Below, piece after piece: positions 44,252 to 52,850 of a stretch of 64,000 nt of DNA (position 1 is its first letter; the number at the start of each line of letters is the position of its first letter). Position numbers and translations under genes: made by a program. The notes below the pieces were generated by a model, which worked only from the letters and a program-made list of their open reading frames with translations, was not told the DNA's origin and did no database searches. Location of the stretch: NCBI GenBank assembly GCA_016806715.1, contig CP060531.1, positions 62,001 to 126,000 on the forward strand, written 5' to 3'. The DNA comes from Thermoplasmatales archaeon (GTDB lineage Archaea; Thermoplasmatota; Thermoplasmata; Thermoplasmatales; Thermoplasmataceae).

Positions 44252-45178
44252 TTATTCGCCTCCCAGTGCCTTGACTAGTGCTTCGTAACTCAATCCATAT
44301 TCATTATGCGCGGCCGCTATAACCTTCCAGAAGAGATCACCCCTGATCTTCCCTGACGTGCTTTCCTCACAAGCAATAACGCCGGTTGAAACCGCGATCC
44401 ACTGCAATGGCCCTCCGCCGGTCCCGTGCCTGAAGCAATGCCACGCGTTCTGCTCTATGTCCACCCGAAAATTACTTCCGGTTTCGCTGCCGTGTATTGG
44501 ATGCGATCCCTGGTATGCAGACCCGATCTGCTTGAAGCGAGACACGTCGATAAGATCCTTAAGCAGCAGCGATAAGGGAGCATGTGCGCTCTTGTGCGCA
44601 GATTCAGGGGCCTTGGCCAGCTTCTCGGTTCCAACGGTAAACGGCCTGAAAACTTCCAGCAGCTCGGCCTTGGCGACAGTCACCGGAGGGACCAGGTGCA
44701 GCAGCTTACCCCCGTAAACGTTGCCATTGGGATGGATGGATCCAGGGCCGAGGTTCTGCCCTCCTTTGCCCCGGATGTATGCGCCATCGACAAGCGGAAT
44801 GTTTCCGATCGGAGCATCCTTTATCAGAAATACTTCACAATAATGTCCCGGTGTCCCCGTATTCCACTCTAAGGTATCACCAAGAGACAACGCTGCCTTC
44901 CTGATCTCTGCCGTATCGCCGTCAATAGCGCAAGACAGGCCGGATGGATGCGTTAAGCCCCAGTTCCCCCCGTTCTCAATGTGCCTGAGGACCACTTCGC
45001 TATTTACAGCATAGTTATTCCTGGATGTCCAATCAAGCTCGAGCGGGATCTTCTCATGCGCCTTGATCAGTATGGTCCTAGTCCTTGGGGCATGTTTATG
45101 CAGATGTGCCAGGGTCTTCTTGGCAATGTCGATCCTTCCTTGAGAGGAAATCCTTATTTCTCCGTTTCCATTTATCAT
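44252..45178 (-). CDS. Bifunctional primase-polymerase (PrimPol, AEP superfamily)
   Basis: Starts and copies DNA for replication of the element. About 308 residues from the ATG at 45178, which has GGGGGT nine bases upstream (a frame nine codons longer is possible). The AEP active site is in LSCAIDGDTAE (D-x-D), and the characteristic LGPGSIHPNGNVYGG follows. The C-terminal part holds IHGSETGSNFRVD and WHCFRHGTGGG, a primase-linked pattern found in archaeal and viral PrimPols. The helicase lies next to it. Confidence 0.82.
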   Translation of the reverse strand: MINGNGEIRISSQGRIDIAKKTLAHLHKHAPRTRTILIKAHEKIPLELDWTSRNNYAVNSEVVLRHIENGGNWGLTHPSGLSCAIDGDTAEIRKAALSLGDTLEWNTGTPGHYCEVFLIKDAPIGNIPLVDGAYIRGKGGQNLGPGSIHPNGNVYGGKLLHLVPPVTVAKAELLEVFRPFTVGTEKLAKAPESAHKSAHAPLSLLLKDLIDVSRFKQIGSAYQGSHPIHGSETGSNFRVDIEQNAWHCFRHGTGGGPLQWIAVSTGVIACEESTSGKIRGDLFWKVIAAAHNEYGLSYEALVKALGGE

Positions 45179-45224
45179 TGAGTTATTACCCCCTTCAGGG
45201 ACCATTGGCGTGGTCCCTTTATTT

Positions 45225-45398
45225 TCATTTTTGACTGGTCTCCTCCGCTATCTGAAGCAAACGGAGCCAGTCCCCGGCCTTAGCGAGGTAGTCCTCTCTG
45301 CTGATTATATCGGGCTGGCTTACTACCACATCCCGAAAGGGGCCGCCAATTTTCAACGCCTTTGACTTCAACGGCCTTAGATCAATCTGATCATTCAT
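45225..45398 (-). CDS. Small unknown protein in replication operon
   Basis: 57 residues from the ATG that overlaps the stop of the AbrB-type gene. A short helix-rich peptide (DVVVSQPDIISREDYLAKAG, then WLRLLQIAEETS). The open frame is longer upstream, but there it overlaps the AbrB gene in another frame. No family recognised. Confidence 0.5.
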   Translation of the reverse strand: MNDQIDLRPLKSKALKIGGPFRDVVVSQPDIISREDYLAKAGDWLRLLQIAEETSQK

Positions 45399-45586
45399 TG
45401 CTTGGCCTCCTTCTCCGGGAAAACAACTTTCAGGGACCCATCGCTCAGTAGCCTTACTGACACTGAATCGCCGCGCACGATTCTTTTTGACTTCACGAGA
45501 TAGGCCGGGATAACCAAATAGCAACTATTTCCGATCCTTCTTACCATTTCCTCTGATTCCGAAATTTCTGTTAGTACTATGTCCAT
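45395..45586 (-). CDS. AbrB/SpoVT-like DNA-binding regulator
   Basis: 63 residues with the swapped-hairpin fold of AbrB/MazE proteins: VRRIGNSCYLVIPAYLVKSKRI and GDSVSVRLLSDGSLKVVF. It is the first gene of the leftward operon, and the 129-bp gap to the rightward winged-helix gene holds the promoters of both. A role as repressor of the replication operon is a reasonable inference. Confidence 0.75.
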   Translation of the reverse strand: MDIVLTEISESEEMVRRIGNSCYLVIPAYLVKSKRIVRGDSVSVRLLSDGSLKVVFPEKEAKQ

Positions 45587-45715
45587 ACAGCCTAATGTTT
45601 TAATACAGTATAAGTGACATCTTGCTTAGACCTATGTGACGAATTTTCAAAAAACATTTGGAAATAGCTGCTCTCACCAAAATGTTTATACAGATGTGTT
45701 TATTACCATATCATC
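45587..45715. promoter_or_regulatory. Divergent control region of the element
   Basis: Between the AbrB-type gene and the winged-helix gene. TTTAATACAG (45598-45607) and TTTATACA (45682-45689) are A/T boxes suited to leftward and rightward starts. Both flanking genes encode DNA-binding proteins, which suggests mutual control. Confidence 0.45.
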
Positions 45716-46615
45716 TTGACAGGATATGAAAACAGGAAACCGAAGCTGGCCAAGGCCCAGATACTCAAGTATCTGTTTGAGATGGACGCGTTAGCGGTCC
45801 CGGTAAGCAGAGATGCAATCATACGCGGACCAGCAGGGCACGGTTCAAAAGCTATTTACCGGCACCTCGCGGATCTGGAACATGAGAAGATAATAAAGAC
45901 CACACATCCAAAAGGGGGAAAGATACTCTGCAAGCTCAACGGGGACCTCCTTTCATTAGCTAATGTGCTTGATTATTGGATCAGTGGTCCTGAGAAAATA
46001 AAAGAAGCCGTTGACCTGGCATTTGCGGAATGTTTCACCTCCCCGTTTGGTGATTTTCTCTATGCTGGCTTTAGACATTTAGGGGTTATTCATGACGGAT
46101 CGTTCCTCTCCCTAAGAACAAAAATATATGAGCTTGTAAAAAAAGGCATAAGGCCATCTTTCGACAAGGATGAGCTCGAAACGATAAACTGGGTAGCTGC
46201 GGAATTAAGGGGGCCAATGGACACGTTCTACAAACTCATGTACATGGCTCAGGTTCTGAAACTTTACGAAATGCCGGACGAAAATTTTAACACACTCGCT
46301 ATTTTTGTTTGTACGGTTCTAAATCTCGACGAGCGGCATTTCTTTGCGCGCCATGCCCAAGAAGCTGCCACAATTGGTCCTGACGCAATATTTTTATGGG
46401 GATATTCGGTGCTCTGGAGAATAGCGGAGATTTCCAGTCACATGACCGATAGGGAGAATGGAATGCATTTCCTGGGAAAAGTAACGGAGAGGGAGCAACA
46501 GGTACGCGAAATAACATGGAAGAGAGAGGGCATGCAACTATTAACAGTCGATGAATTTACAAAGTCCCGGGTCTCCCGGGTCCTCGAGCGACCCTACGAG
46601 GCATGGTCACGGTAA
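45716..46615 (+). CDS. Winged-helix protein with helical C-terminal domain
   Basis: 299 residues from a TTG (an ATG ten bases on is out of frame). Residues about 12-80 form a winged-helix pattern: QILKYLFEMDALAVPVSRDAI, KAIYRHLADLEHEKII and then a basic wing (PKGGKI). The rest is helical with conserved aromatic residues, no catalytic motif. Likely a regulator that acts on the shared control region at its 5' side. It is the outermost gene before attR. Confidence 0.62.
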   Translation: MTGYENRKPKLAKAQILKYLFEMDALAVPVSRDAIIRGPAGHGSKAIYRHLADLEHEKIIKTTHPKGGKILCKLNGDLLSLANVLDYWISGPEKIKEAVDLAFAECFTSPFGDFLYAGFRHLGVIHDGSFLSLRTKIYELVKKGIRPSFDKDELETINWVAAELRGPMDTFYKLMYMAQVLKLYEMPDENFNTLAIFVCTVLNLDERHFFARHAQEAATIGPDAIFLWGYSVLWRIAEISSHMTDRENGMHFLGKVTEREQQVREITWKREGMQLLTVDEFTKSRVSRVLERPYEAWSR

Positions 46616-46719
46616 ACGCAATGACTTTTATCTCGTAGCAAATTCGATTAATATATAATTCAGACAGGGTTAATTAGTCTATTGTGGGTCTAATGATAGG
46701 AACATACACATACTGAATA

Positions 46720-46732
46720 CCGGCAGACCCGT
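46720..46732 (+). repeat. attR, 13-bp direct repeat
   Basis: CCGGCAGACCCGT, identical to the 3' end of tRNA-Arg(TCG) at 34327. A GGGTCT at 46686 upstream of it may be part of a decayed tRNA copy, but the middle does not match. Confidence 0.78.
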
Positions 46733-46738
46733 AAATGT

Positions 46739-46951
46739 TCAGGGGATACAGACAACACATTTTTTTGCTGATATCCCGCAAAACATGATGTAGTCCAATG
46801 GAATCTTATTTTCAACTGCTTCTATTTTGAACATTTCAACTTTCGTTGAATAGGGATTCATAGGATTGAAGAACTCTTGAATATCTTTCACAATTTCCGG
46901 ATTGATAAATATACCGTCAGCATCACAATATGCAATGTATCCTTTTGGTTC
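46739..46951 (-). pseudogene. Fragment of a family B DNA polymerase (motif C region)
   Basis: A 70-codon frame between two stops with no start. It contains GYIAYCDADGIFINPE, like the YxDTDS motif C of family B polymerases (here DAD), and further on EMFKIEA...MFCGISAKK, like the GISAKRY segment that follows in viral and archaeal PolB. The upstream palm and downstream thumb are missing. It lies 6 bp outside attR, so it may be the relic of an older element at the same tRNA site. Confidence 0.5.
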
Positions 46952-47106
46952 CTATGATCCTTCACCCGGCTAAAATCTGCTTTTACATTCATTCAAGGAA
47001 GCTAATCAACCTGAATATAACGGTGATCACCCAATCTTTATCAATTGTTAAGGTAACGAAACACAATTCTCTGCTGATGCGCCACTATAATGTAATGTAA
47101 TTTATA

Positions 47107-48264
47107 ATGAATACTAACTTTAATAAGCCAGTAGATATTATATTTGCAATGAAGGATGATTCAACCAGAATCGGAATCTCAACCGTGGATGGCGCCTATA
47201 TCTTGACTTCGGAAGACAGGGTATCGTGGAATATGACTCAACCTGTCCTGAAGGGAGAAAGCGTCAACTTCATGGTAGCTTCACCTACTGGTAGGCTATT
47301 TGCGTCCACGCTGTCCGATGGCATGTTTCTCTCCGATGACGGAAAGAATTGGAAGAGGTCGAGCAGGGGTCTGACAGTTAATAAGGTCTGGAGCGTGGAG
47401 CAGGACGCTCATGATGAGGCAACAGTCTATGCTGGAACACAGTATGGGCACATGTTCAGGTCGCATAATTCAGGTAATTCGTGGGAGGAAGTAACCGGGT
47501 TATACGAAGCTCCACACAGGAATGAATGGGGCATTGACTGGGGATTCGGGACAACTGGTCTGACCGTTCATACTATTAAATCTGATCCTAACAGGAAGGG
47601 GAGGCTGTATTTAATCGCCGCCGGGAATGGGGCATACAGGTCAGATGATTCAGGGAACACGTGGGAATCCCTTCGAAAAGGTATCGTTGAAAGTTGTCCC
47701 GTGAGTTTCAAGGATGAGGGATCCGGAAAGGACAAGAAAACTGCAGCAGATTTAAGGAAGGAACATCTGCAGTCAGTGCATGTTTGTGCCCACAAGCTAG
47801 CATTATCACCCAGCAAAAAGGACGTTGTATACCAGCAGAACCACTGCGGTGTATATTCAACAAAGAATGCTGGCGATAAATGGGATGACATCAGTCCAAC
47901 AAATGAAACAAGACACGGATTTGGCATTACAGTTACAAGAGGAAGCAATGACACAATTTTCACGATTCCAGCGTACCAGACTGGGTGCAATATGAAGCAT
48001 AACTCCTGTATTCAGGGACAATTGTCTGTGATGAGATCCAAGGATGAAGGAAATACGTGGGAGCAATTAACATCAGGTTTGCCTAATAATGTGCATAACT
48101 GTGTTCTTAGGGATAGTGTAACAAGCGACGACTTGAAGAATCCAGGTGTGTATTTCGGTACCACGACAGGAGAAGTATACGCCTCGACCGATGACGGGAA
48201 CACCTGGACAGCCATCGCAAAAAATTTGGGAAGGATCCAGGGCGTGTCATACCTTAGGAATTAA
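47107..48264 (+). CDS. BNR/Asp-box beta-propeller protein
   Basis: 385 residues with at least six Asp-box (BNR) repeats of the form S-x-D-x-G-x-x-W: SDDGKNW, SHNSGNSW, SDDSGNTW, STKNAGDKW, SKDEGNTW and STDDGNTW. They are spaced as in a six- or seven-bladed propeller. A central insertion with HVCAHKL and NHCGVYS and a later CNMKHNSC adds cysteines and histidines that could bind metal. No signal peptide was seen, so it is probably cytosolic. These propellers occur in sialidases and VPS10-like proteins; the catalytic residues of sialidase are not evident. Confidence 0.75.
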   Translation: MNTNFNKPVDIIFAMKDDSTRIGISTVDGAYILTSEDRVSWNMTQPVLKGESVNFMVASPTGRLFASTLSDGMFLSDDGKNWKRSSRGLTVNKVWSVEQDAHDEATVYAGTQYGHMFRSHNSGNSWEEVTGLYEAPHRNEWGIDWGFGTTGLTVHTIKSDPNRKGRLYLIAAGNGAYRSDDSGNTWESLRKGIVESCPVSFKDEGSGKDKKTAADLRKEHLQSVHVCAHKLALSPSKKDVVYQQNHCGVYSTKNAGDKWDDISPTNETRHGFGITVTRGSNDTIFTIPAYQTGCNMKHNSCIQGQLSVMRSKDEGNTWEQLTSGLPNNVHNCVLRDSVTSDDLKNPGVYFGTTTGEVYASTDDGNTWTAIAKNLGRIQGVSYLRN

Positions 48265-48835
48265 CTTTATGCGTTCAATATTTGCAGGGCAGGATCCTCT
48301 AACAATTAAAAACCTCAAATAATTCCAGCATTATTTACTGATGGCTGCAACGATATGATTGTTAGCGTTGGTTATAATGCAAGAATCAGGAAAAGGCCAG
48401 CTCTCCCTGTTTGAGGAACCGATTTGATGGTTGTATCAAGCCCTTCAATTATTTCATTCCAAAAGCACTCAAAAACTGAGAGTGAGGGCTAATCTATCTA
48501 AATCAATACAAGTTTTCATGAAAACTGATCACTTTCCTCAGTTTAGAATGATTTACGAGGGGAAAACTAACTCGAAAGGCAGTTCCCGGATTAATTAACA
48601 GAACTGGCTGAATGGCTGAATTTGTGCAGACCAAACCAGTCGATGGTGGATTATTCACTCTTTGCATAAAATTTACTTGTAGTCGGCAAAGGATATGCCC
48701 TCATATCCTGACCAAATAAAGGACATTTTGTATGACTCAGAAAAATAATCTTCAACGTCTGCCAAGTTTTGAGGAGGATTTCAACTACCATAATAAGACC
48801 AGAATCTAAAGAACTCAGCCATATACTGCGTTCAA
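48265..48835. other. Intergenic stretch with no clear gene
   Basis: About 570 bases. A 17-codon frame at 48377-48427 (ending QLSLFEEP) looks like the tail of a lost gene. Nothing else was recognised. Confidence 0.35.
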
Positions 48836-48961
48836 TCAACTGTAATTATGCCGGCCATCTTTGTGGACAGGACACGCCCCACCAGTAAAATCACCTGGAT
48901 GTGAACTGCGTCTTACCCGCTTTCCGCAATGCAGGCATACCCAGACTTTTTCTTCAGTCAT
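48836..48961 (-). CDS. 41-residue zinc-binding protein
   Basis: A short frame from ATG 48961: VWVCLHCGKRVRRSSHPGDF, then GGACPVHKDGRHNY. The C-x2-C plus a later C-x2-H group makes a zinc site likely. The strong residue pattern argues for a real gene despite its size. It stands alone in a gene-poor stretch. Confidence 0.55.
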   Translation of the reverse strand: MTEEKVWVCLHCGKRVRRSSHPGDFTGGACPVHKDGRHNYS

Positions 48962-49257
48962 AAGTAGAGATTCAACCAGATTATTTAAGTTGAAGTATCC
49001 AGCTAGATACATGACTGTTATTTCTCATATTTTTCTAAAAGGGAGTTTACCATCGGTTTTGTTTCGTGGTCAAAGAAAATCGGATAGAGATGAATAACCC
49101 TTGCGCCAAAGGCTATTGAGAAACTCATGAATAGTAGTCGTTAATAACTAATCTAAGAGCTCGTGAATACGGTCGCAAATATCCTTTACATGTACATGCA
49201 TGCAAAGGTAATTAAGGCGTTATATATCAACGATGAAGTAAACGGCGACCTTAACCT

Positions 49258-50232
49258 ATGACAGATAAAAAACCGACAGTATTCACTTCAGAAATTGACA
49301 GGAAACTAACTATGCAGTGCGACATCAGTTTTCAGTGGAAGGATATTTCACTTGAATCTATCAGGAAGTTCGATCTTAAGGCAGTTGGATTCCTGTTCTC
49401 TAATGAGGATAAGACAGAAATTGTCTATTATTTTCCGGTCACGGTTATGAATTCCATTGAAGGAAAAAGGGCGCTTACACTTATGGGGGCCGTCAAGACA
49501 AACGAACTGTGGTCCATCAGGAAAGAAATAAATGAGCCCTTCATCAAGGACACCCTGATTCATATAATGGCTATCCCATCGGTCACCATTGACATGATAC
49601 TTTTAGATAAAAGTCTCCTGAAAGTCAGGTTTAGGTTCCACCCCCTTTTCACTGATGCAGTTTCGGATGCAGTGTTAAATGGAATAAGAGAAAGCGACGG
49701 ATTCTCTATAGAATACTTTGGGAGTTCCGGAGGACTCCTGAAGACCCTGCTTGAGATATCTTCCCTTGTGCCGCTTTCAGGTGTAGAGTTCAGCATGACT
49801 CCTGATCCTTCAATATTCTCCCCCGATACCCTCTTATTCAAGAAGCCATGGATACGCATCAGAAAGTATGACAGCGGCGATTTTAAGCTGCATCATATAT
49901 ACTATTTCCTTGACGAAGTACCCGATGATGAAAAATATGAACTGGTACTGATTTCGAAAACCGAGCACCTGTATGAAGCATACACTGTGAACCCTGTAAT
50001 CAATTATCTTGTTTCCGAATCAGAAAAACTAAGCATATTTAATGATTCCATACACAGATTCGACGGTACAATACTAAGTGGAAGAACATGGATTCCAACT
50101 TCATTCATTTCTGATTACATGAAAATTCTTGGAGTAGCCAGACTCAAATTTCCGGAGTGGAACCTGACAGTAAAATTTATCGCTTCCATAGACCAGGTTT
50201 TCTCGATGACTGAAGATAGTTTCAGCAAATAA
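49258..50232 (+). CDS. Unknown protein, member C of a three-paralog family
   Basis: 324 residues. Related to 12526-13509 and 30352-31287 through the MQCDISF start, AIPSVTIDMIL plus FRFHPLF, the EYFGSSGG loop, LYEAYTVNPVI and FPEWNLTVKF. The paralogs keep the same length and order of motifs at low identity, so this is an old family. A TTATATATC box lies about 25 bp before the ATG, suggesting a nearly leaderless transcript. No known domain was recognised. Confidence 0.62.
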   Translation: MTDKKPTVFTSEIDRKLTMQCDISFQWKDISLESIRKFDLKAVGFLFSNEDKTEIVYYFPVTVMNSIEGKRALTLMGAVKTNELWSIRKEINEPFIKDTLIHIMAIPSVTIDMILLDKSLLKVRFRFHPLFTDAVSDAVLNGIRESDGFSIEYFGSSGGLLKTLLEISSLVPLSGVEFSMTPDPSIFSPDTLLFKKPWIRIRKYDSGDFKLHHIYYFLDEVPDDEKYELVLISKTEHLYEAYTVNPVINYLVSESEKLSIFNDSIHRFDGTILSGRTWIPTSFISDYMKILGVARLKFPEWNLTVKFIASIDQVFSMTEDSFSK

Positions 50233-50409
50233 GTCGCTAACTGCGCGGATGAAGTGTGAAAACTAAGTCACCGAGTCCGGGTGCTTTATTTTATCACTAA
50301 CCTCATTTGCGGAACCGATTTGAATTCCTATCCTTGACTGCTTTTAGGGGGTCAATCACGCAAGCAGCATAATCAATCCCTGGGCTTGATAATTCATAGT
50401 TCTAATTTT

Positions 50410-50438
50410 GGTGTTCCATTTACACATTATGGAACACC
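50410..50438 (+). promoter_or_regulatory. Perfect 9-bp inverted repeat over a start codon
   Basis: GGTGTTCCA at 50410-50418 and TGGAACACC at 50430-50438, 11 bases apart. The ATG of the next small gene (50429) falls at the edge of the right arm. It could be an operator or an RNA hairpin that hides the start. Confidence 0.55.
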
Positions 50439-50650
50439 ATCACAATATGCAGGGGCAGGAAGCTGACTGTTTCCGGTCAAACATACTTGCATACATCAGC
50501 ATCAGTAGGAGAGAGCTGGCGTCGAACAACTGGAACGACCTAAATGGCGGTCTCGTAGATATAAGCCTGAAACTCAACATTGAAAATATTACGATGCACC
50601 GCAAATGCTCTGCAAAAATCATGCTAATTTCAATGAAGTTTGAGATCTAA
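50429..50650 (+). CDS. Small unknown protein behind an inverted repeat
   Basis: 73 residues from ATG 50429 (a GTG 21 bases upstream is also in frame). It starts with a His-rich MEHHHNM and continues as a strand-helix mix with two further cysteines. No family recognised. The inverted repeat at its start is the main sign of a regulated gene. Confidence 0.4.
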   Translation: MEHHHNMQGQEADCFRSNILAYISISRRELASNNWNDLNGGLVDISLKLNIENITMHRKCSAKIMLISMKFEI

Positions 50651-50869
50651 GCATTCATTGTTAACAACCTTAAACTTGGGATGGAAAGTTCTATTATAAT
50701 CTAAAATCAGCTTTTTCTGGGGTATGGGAAAGGGCATTTGAATCCGTACCACCATAGTTAATGATAAAACAATGGAATGATGGTTTGAGTACAGTCTCCG
50801 CATTAAACCCTTCTGCGCCTCTTTGTCGAAACTCAAGTTTTAAGTCTTTTGCCGATTTACTAATTCCAG

Positions 50870-52363
50870 ATGAGCTATTACGGCCAGACAGATTTTAGGA
50901 ATGATACGCAGGATAATAACTTCAGTAATCTGCTGAAATTAACTGAAAGTTACCCAGAATTTTCTGCACTGGGAAATATTTCTTATTTGACCATCCTGCT
51001 GCAATTTCTCACAGAAGCCGGTTACATTTACTTTGCCGTTATCAATATCAGAAATGCTCACATATTCTATTTATTAGTCTCTATGTCAGTTGTTCAGGGA
51101 ATTTTGGCATTAGCTGACACGTTATTTTTCAGGGAATTCTTTTACGACTTAAGTTCAAGGAAACTTGTCAGGCGAAAAAACACCGAGATGCTTACAAAAG
51201 GAATAGTTAAAATTGCATCTGGAAGCCCTTGGTCCGGTATAGCAGAGATTATGCTCTGGTCCACAGTTGTGGGTATGTGGAAGCATAAACAAAGTAACGT
51301 TATATTTTCAGATCTTCACAGAGCAATGGCCAACTCCTCAGCAATCATCCTTATGGGTACGCTTTTCTTTCTCACGCTCCACTTTCCTTCAGGGACTTTC
51401 GAATCGGCTTACCTATACTCCTTGATTGCATTTGGCGTTCTCGGTGAAGCCTTCGTACTGAAGTTTCGTTACGAGAGGGGGGCAAACCTGAAGAAGAACA
51501 CTTATTCCATACTAATTTATTCTGACTTCTACCTTGCAGTTCTGTTTCTGATGCATTTCACTGTTAACCGCTTTTATCCAGACTGGAATTTATTGCTTTT
51601 CATAGAGTTTGTATTCTTCGGTTTATTCGACTTCTTCGGCACAAGGCTTTACATTAAAAGTATGGTCGACTATAAGACAAGCGTTGGGTTTCTGCGCGTC
51701 GTCATGGGTGGCTCTGGTTTGTTGATTGGACTCTTTTTTTTAGGCGGCGATGACATTTTTGGCAAATTAATCGCGTACATGTACGGGGTGAACGTTTTTC
51801 CTCTTATTCACACTCCTGAGGCCACGGTCATTTTGTATTTTGGTATATCACTGGTGGTAGTCCTGGGGTTTCCTATTCTATCCTATATAATGCACACTTT
51901 CTTCTCCGGATACAAAGACTCAAATGAAAAAGTGGAGAGGGAACTGAATTTTGAGTATGAACCTATTTTAGATAGAGTTCGGAAAGCAGCAAAAGAATAC
52001 CGAAACAAGAAAGAGACGATAATTAAACGGCTTGAGGGGGAACTAAAATCCCTCGAAGATCTAATAACCATGTCAAAGAACAAGTGGTTTCAGGAGGGTT
52101 ATGATAAGGCAACCAAGGAATTCTCCAAAATGAAGCGGGATTTTTACAATCTGAAGCCGGAAAAAGAAGCAGATAAAAAGTTATTGGACCTGCTGTTCCA
52201 AGTTAATGCAGCCCCCAGAGACAGTGAGAAGAGAAAAGAATTCTTCAAGAAGATATATGTCAAACTTACCCGCATCTATCACCCAGACGCCAACAAGGGA
52301 GGCGATACTAACAGGATCATGCAAATCATCAACGATTACTACGAGCGACTAACGAAGTTGTGA
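50870..52363 (+). CDS. Membrane protein with C-terminal J domain
   Basis: 497 residues. The first ~345 residues hold about nine hydrophobic helices. Then comes a charged coiled-coil region (about 350-430), and at the very end a J-domain-like segment: FKKIYVKLTRIYHPDANKGG with the HPD motif (about residues 470-480), followed by the helix IMQIINDYYERL. J domains stimulate Hsp70 (DnaK). The placement at the C-terminus of a polytopic membrane protein would recruit DnaK to the inner face of the membrane. Start ATG 50870, with no ribosome-binding site. Confidence 0.7.
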   Translation: MSYYGQTDFRNDTQDNNFSNLLKLTESYPEFSALGNISYLTILLQFLTEAGYIYFAVINIRNAHIFYLLVSMSVVQGILALADTLFFREFFYDLSSRKLVRRKNTEMLTKGIVKIASGSPWSGIAEIMLWSTVVGMWKHKQSNVIFSDLHRAMANSSAIILMGTLFFLTLHFPSGTFESAYLYSLIAFGVLGEAFVLKFRYERGANLKKNTYSILIYSDFYLAVLFLMHFTVNRFYPDWNLLLFIEFVFFGLFDFFGTRLYIKSMVDYKTSVGFLRVVMGGSGLLIGLFFLGGDDIFGKLIAYMYGVNVFPLIHTPEATVILYFGISLVVVLGFPILSYIMHTFFSGYKDSNEKVERELNFEYEPILDRVRKAAKEYRNKKETIIKRLEGELKSLEDLITMSKNKWFQEGYDKATKEFSKMKRDFYNLKPEKEADKKLLDLLFQVNAAPRDSEKRKEFFKKIYVKLTRIYHPDANKGGDTNRIMQIINDYYERLTKL

Positions 52364-52640
52364 TCTTACGTTACAGTTTTTCACCGCATTTCTTGTAGTA
52401 AACCCCGTCAGATTCCTTATACATCATTTAGCTACCGCATATCATGACTTTACCGCTATGCTTTAATTTCATGCATTGCACTTCTGGATAAGCTTAGCCC
52501 GCTTGTGGTAGATGCAATCAAAGAACCAATCAAATTAGCACTATAACCTGATGAAATCCATCTCGCCACTCTCCTTTATGTCGATATTTTGTTAAAATAA
52601 CAAAATCAATTCTGAAACAGCATAGCTTCGCGAAGCCTGT

Positions 52641-52727
52641 CTATTTATAAATGATACCTTACCTGGGACATTTCTCCCATGATCCAGATATCGGCCACCA
52701 AAATTACACAAAATGCGGGATAATATC
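52641..52727 (+). repeat. ~90-bp dispersed repeat, copy 3
   Basis: CTATTTATAAATGATACCTTACCTGGGACATTTCTCCCATGATCC-type sequence followed by ATATCGGCCACCAAAATTACACAAAATGCGGGATAATATC (quoted in parts). It lies at the 3' side of the HsdR_N-like gene. Confidence 0.68.
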
Positions 52728-52850
52728 CTCGTTCTTGTATTCAAGAATGTGATCGTATGCACAGAACCTATGGTATTCTTGAAGAAGAGTAATGTAAGCT
52801 ATAAGTCGACAGGATAATTATTATTAAAATGATAGAATAGATAGTTAGAA

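Larger units (their letters stand above)
34327..46732 (+). mobile_element. Integrated plasmid or provirus in tRNA-Arg(TCG), ~12.4 kb
   Basis: Bounded by a 13-bp direct repeat, CCGGCAGACCCGT, at 34327 (inside the tRNA 3' end) and 46720. The integrase gene lies directly inside the tRNA side. The block holds a full replication set (primase-polymerase, D5/SF3 helicase, PolX-type transferase), HicAB, an AbrB-type regulator, an Sm/Hfq-like gene and many small unknowns, mostly in one leftward operon. The integrase gene is not split by the attachment site, so the system is of the pNOB8 type and not the SSV type. No coat, portal or packaging ATPase was recognised. Confidence 0.85.

Noticed and set aside
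45225-45524. 99-codon frame starting inside the AbrB-type gene
   Set aside because: The upstream 42 codons are a shadow of the AbrB frame; the ATG overlapping its stop fits the operon pattern.
46686-46731. Decayed tRNA with GGGTCT at the 5' side and CCGGCAGACCC at the 3' side
   Set aside because: Only 46 bases long with no D, anticodon or T arm; the 3' match is explained by the att repeat, the 5' hexamer may be chance.
48651-48839. 62-codon minus-strand frame next to the zinc protein
   Set aside because: No pattern of a folded protein and no start signal; treated as non-coding.
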